Source: Chthoniobacter sp.
Lineage (GTDB): Bacteria > Verrucomicrobiota > Verrucomicrobiia > Chthoniobacterales > Chthoniobacteraceae
Length of the DNA stretch: 8,918 bases
Assembly (NCBI GenBank): GCA_025352865.1
Contig: JANXSB010000173.1
Coordinates: forward strand, 1 to 8,918
Reading direction: 5' to 3'
The notes beneath the pieces were generated by a model, which made no database searches, was not told where the DNA came from, and worked only from the letters and a program-made list of their open reading frames with translations. Made by a program: the position numbers and the translations under genes. The stretch's first letter is position 1; the number at the start of each line of letters is the position of its first letter. Positions 7,628 to 8,918 of the stretch are shown here, in pieces.

Positions 7628-8918
7628 TCACCCCTGCTGCCGGTCCGTGGCGCGCTTCACCCAGCGGGCGAACGCACTCTGCCACCGCCCCCACAGCATC
7701 GCCGGACGCGGGCTGCGAAAACGCACCCGCGCCATCTCGCCGGGGCAGAGCGCGTCGTGCGCGAGGAGCCGCGCGGTCGCGACGAAGTGCGGTTCCGCGA
7801 GTTCGTATTCCGCACCGCGCTTCGCATTCGGATCGTCATTGCGCCGCAGCGCGAGCGGGCCGCCCGCGAGCGCGGTCAGTGCGGGGTCGATGAGGTCGCG
7901 CGTCGCGCGCGGCTCCAGTCGCACAAACTCCGCGTCGAAAACCTCCTCGCGGCCTTCGATCCGCACGCGCAGCGGATGCCCCGCCGCTTCGCGCCAGTGC
8001 GGCTCGTCCTCCTGGCTCACGGCGATTTTCACATCGCTGCCCGCCGCGCGTCCGAAGCGCACCGCCTCGTCGCCGGCGGCGAGAAAAGTTCCCGTCATCT
8101 GCGCCAGTTTGCGGTTCGTCACGCGACCGTCCATCGGCGCGCGGATTTGCGTCGTCGCGAGGTAGCTTTCGCGATCCGCCATCGCCGTGCGCAGCGATGC
8201 CGCTTTCGCCTGCTCCGCCTGGAATCCCGAGACATCGCCATGCGCATACGCCATGCGCGCACGCAGCTCCTGCTGCTCCAGATCGATGCGGCTCCGCGCG
8301 AGTTCCGCAGCGACTTCGTCGTTGCGCAACTCGATGAGCACCTGCCCGCGCACGACCGTCTCGCCGTCGGCCACATGCACCTTTTCCACAAAGCCGGGGC
8401 ACTCCACGCGCAGGCTCTGCGTGTCCGCGAGTTCGACCGCGCCGGGGCTTGTGACCGAGCGGTGAAACGGCACGAACAGCGCCGCCGCCGGCAGCGCCGC
8501 GAGCACCGCGCACCGCACCGCGACGCGCGCCCAGCTTTCCACCGCATCCTCGAGCGACGCGACGAAACGCCAGAGCGGCACCGCCACCCACATCACTGCG
8601 GCAAGCGCCGCCAGTGCGAGGCCGCCGCCTTTGAACATCGCACTCGCACCCACGAGCAGGCCCACGCCAACAAGCACCTGCCAGCCCAGCGCCGCGAGTC
8701 CGTACGCGGCCACGATCAACTCCTCGCGCGTGCGCAGTCGCGCGGGTTTCCACGAAGCTGCGCCGGAGAGCAGCCAGCCCAGCGCGCGCTGCGTCCAGTT
8801 GCGTCCGCGCGTGCCGAGATTCGGGATGTCGAGCAGCTCGCTGAGAACGAAGTATCCGTCGAAGCGCATCAGCGGGTTCGCGTTGAAAAGCAGCGTGACG
8901 ATGGTGCCGGTGATAGAT
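7628..8918 (-). CDS. M50 (site-2-protease-type) membrane protein fused to a HlyD-like adaptor domain (5' part outside window)
   Basis: An open frame enters from the right edge and ends at TGA (7630-7628), showing 429 C-terminal residues. An internal ATG at 8869 is not the start: coding continues upstream to the edge with a perfect family match. Visible residues 11-22 (FNANPLMRFDGY) are the second metal-site motif of M50 peptidases (N-P-x-x-x-x-DG, Asp20 as the putative zinc ligand). They are followed by LSELLDIPNLGTRGRNW, typical of M50 proteins linked to HlyD domains. The HExxH motif would lie outside the window. Hydrophobic spans at about 67-95, 99-120 and 132-151 are transmembrane segments. 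A HlyD-like barrel/lipoyl domain follows: CPGFVEKVHVADGETVVRGQVLIEL (173-197), a helical hairpin (about 200-250) and TQIRAPMDGRV (256-266). Thus one chain would combine an inner-membrane metalloprotease-like core with a periplasmic adaptor arm. Catalytic activity is unverified. It lies convergent to the TolC/SecA-like/adaptor genes and probably belongs to the same system. Confidence 0.88.
   Translation of the reverse strand, partial: SITGTIVTLLFNANPLMRFDGYFVLSELLDIPNLGTRGRNWTQRALGWLLSGAASWKPARLRTREELIVAAYGLAALGWQVLVGVGLLVGASAMFKGGGLALAALAAVMWVAVPLWRFVASLEDAVESWARVAVRCAVLAALPAAALFVPFHRSVTSPGAVELADTQSLRVECPGFVEKVHVADGETVVRGQVLIELRNDEVAAELARSRIDLEQQELRARMAYAHGDVSGFQAEQAKAASLRTAMADRESYLATTQIRAPMDGRVTNRKLAQMTGTFLAAGDEAVRFGRAAGSDVKIAVSQEDEPHWREAAGHPLRVRIEGREEVFDAEFVRLEPRATRDLIDPALTALAGGPLALRRNDDPNAKRGAEYELAEPHFVATARLLAHDALCPGEMARVRFRSPRPAMLWGRWQSAFARWVKRATDRQQG

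Noticed and set aside
7622..7640. Possible bidirectional terminator GCAGC-(9 nt)-GCTGC between the convergent genes
   Set aside because: The stem is only 5 bp, has no T-tract on either side and lies partly inside the M50-HlyD C-terminal codons. It is not strong enough to call.
6886..7893. 335-codon plus-strand frame rich in Arg/Pro/His spanning the adaptor gene and the M50-HlyD gene
   Set aside because: The translation is low-complexity with no domain and covers the oppositely oriented M50-HlyD coding region. The real frames are clear.

Overview
The window is GC-rich, densely coding bacterial DNA, most likely from a Verrucomicrobiota (or related PVC-group) genome. This is inferred from three things. 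There is a DUF7948/SBBP/GEVED surface protein with an N-terminal LEPR-XLL-like motif. There is a GAAATCCGAAATCCGAA-type intergenic repeat that I associate from memory with such genomes. Shine-Dalgarno sequences are weak. A Gram-negative envelope is certain, because an outer-membrane TolC-family channel and two periplasmic-adaptor modules are encoded. No rRNA, tRNA, CRISPR array or transposase was seen.

Layout. (1) Positions 1-2793, minus strand: the first 931 residues of a large predicted surface protein that runs off the left edge. (2) 2794-3011: a divergent intergenic region that should hold promoters for both flanking genes; no strong consensus is visible. (3) 3012-7615, plus strand: three co-directional genes. 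These are a TolC-family outer-membrane protein, a shortened SecA-like ATPase that overlaps the TolC gene by 29 nt, and a small membrane-fusion (HlyD/RND-type) protein with an export signal. A long imperfect inverted repeat (6768-6920) sits between the SecA-like gene and the adaptor gene and supplies part of the adaptor's N-terminal codons. (4) 7628-8918, minus strand: the C-terminal 429 residues of an M50 (site-2-protease-type) membrane protein fused to a HlyD-like adaptor domain. It converges on the plus-strand genes with only 12 nt between stop codons and runs off the right edge.

How the genes may work together (inference). The plus-strand genes look like a tripartite export system with an outer-membrane channel and a periplasmic adaptor, but the usual inner-membrane ABC, RND or MFS pump is absent. 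A SecA-like motor lacking the wing and zinc-tail regions takes its place in the operon, and a multi-spanning M50-HlyD fusion lies next door. The divergent large protein has extracellular-type domains but no normal Sec signal peptide. It begins with a LEPR-XLL-like motif, so it is a plausible cargo. The main hypothesis from this window is therefore a candidate SecA-like/M50-HlyD/MFP/TolC secretion route for LEPR-XLL-type surface proteins. The sequence shows the genes and their arrangement; it does not show the transport function.
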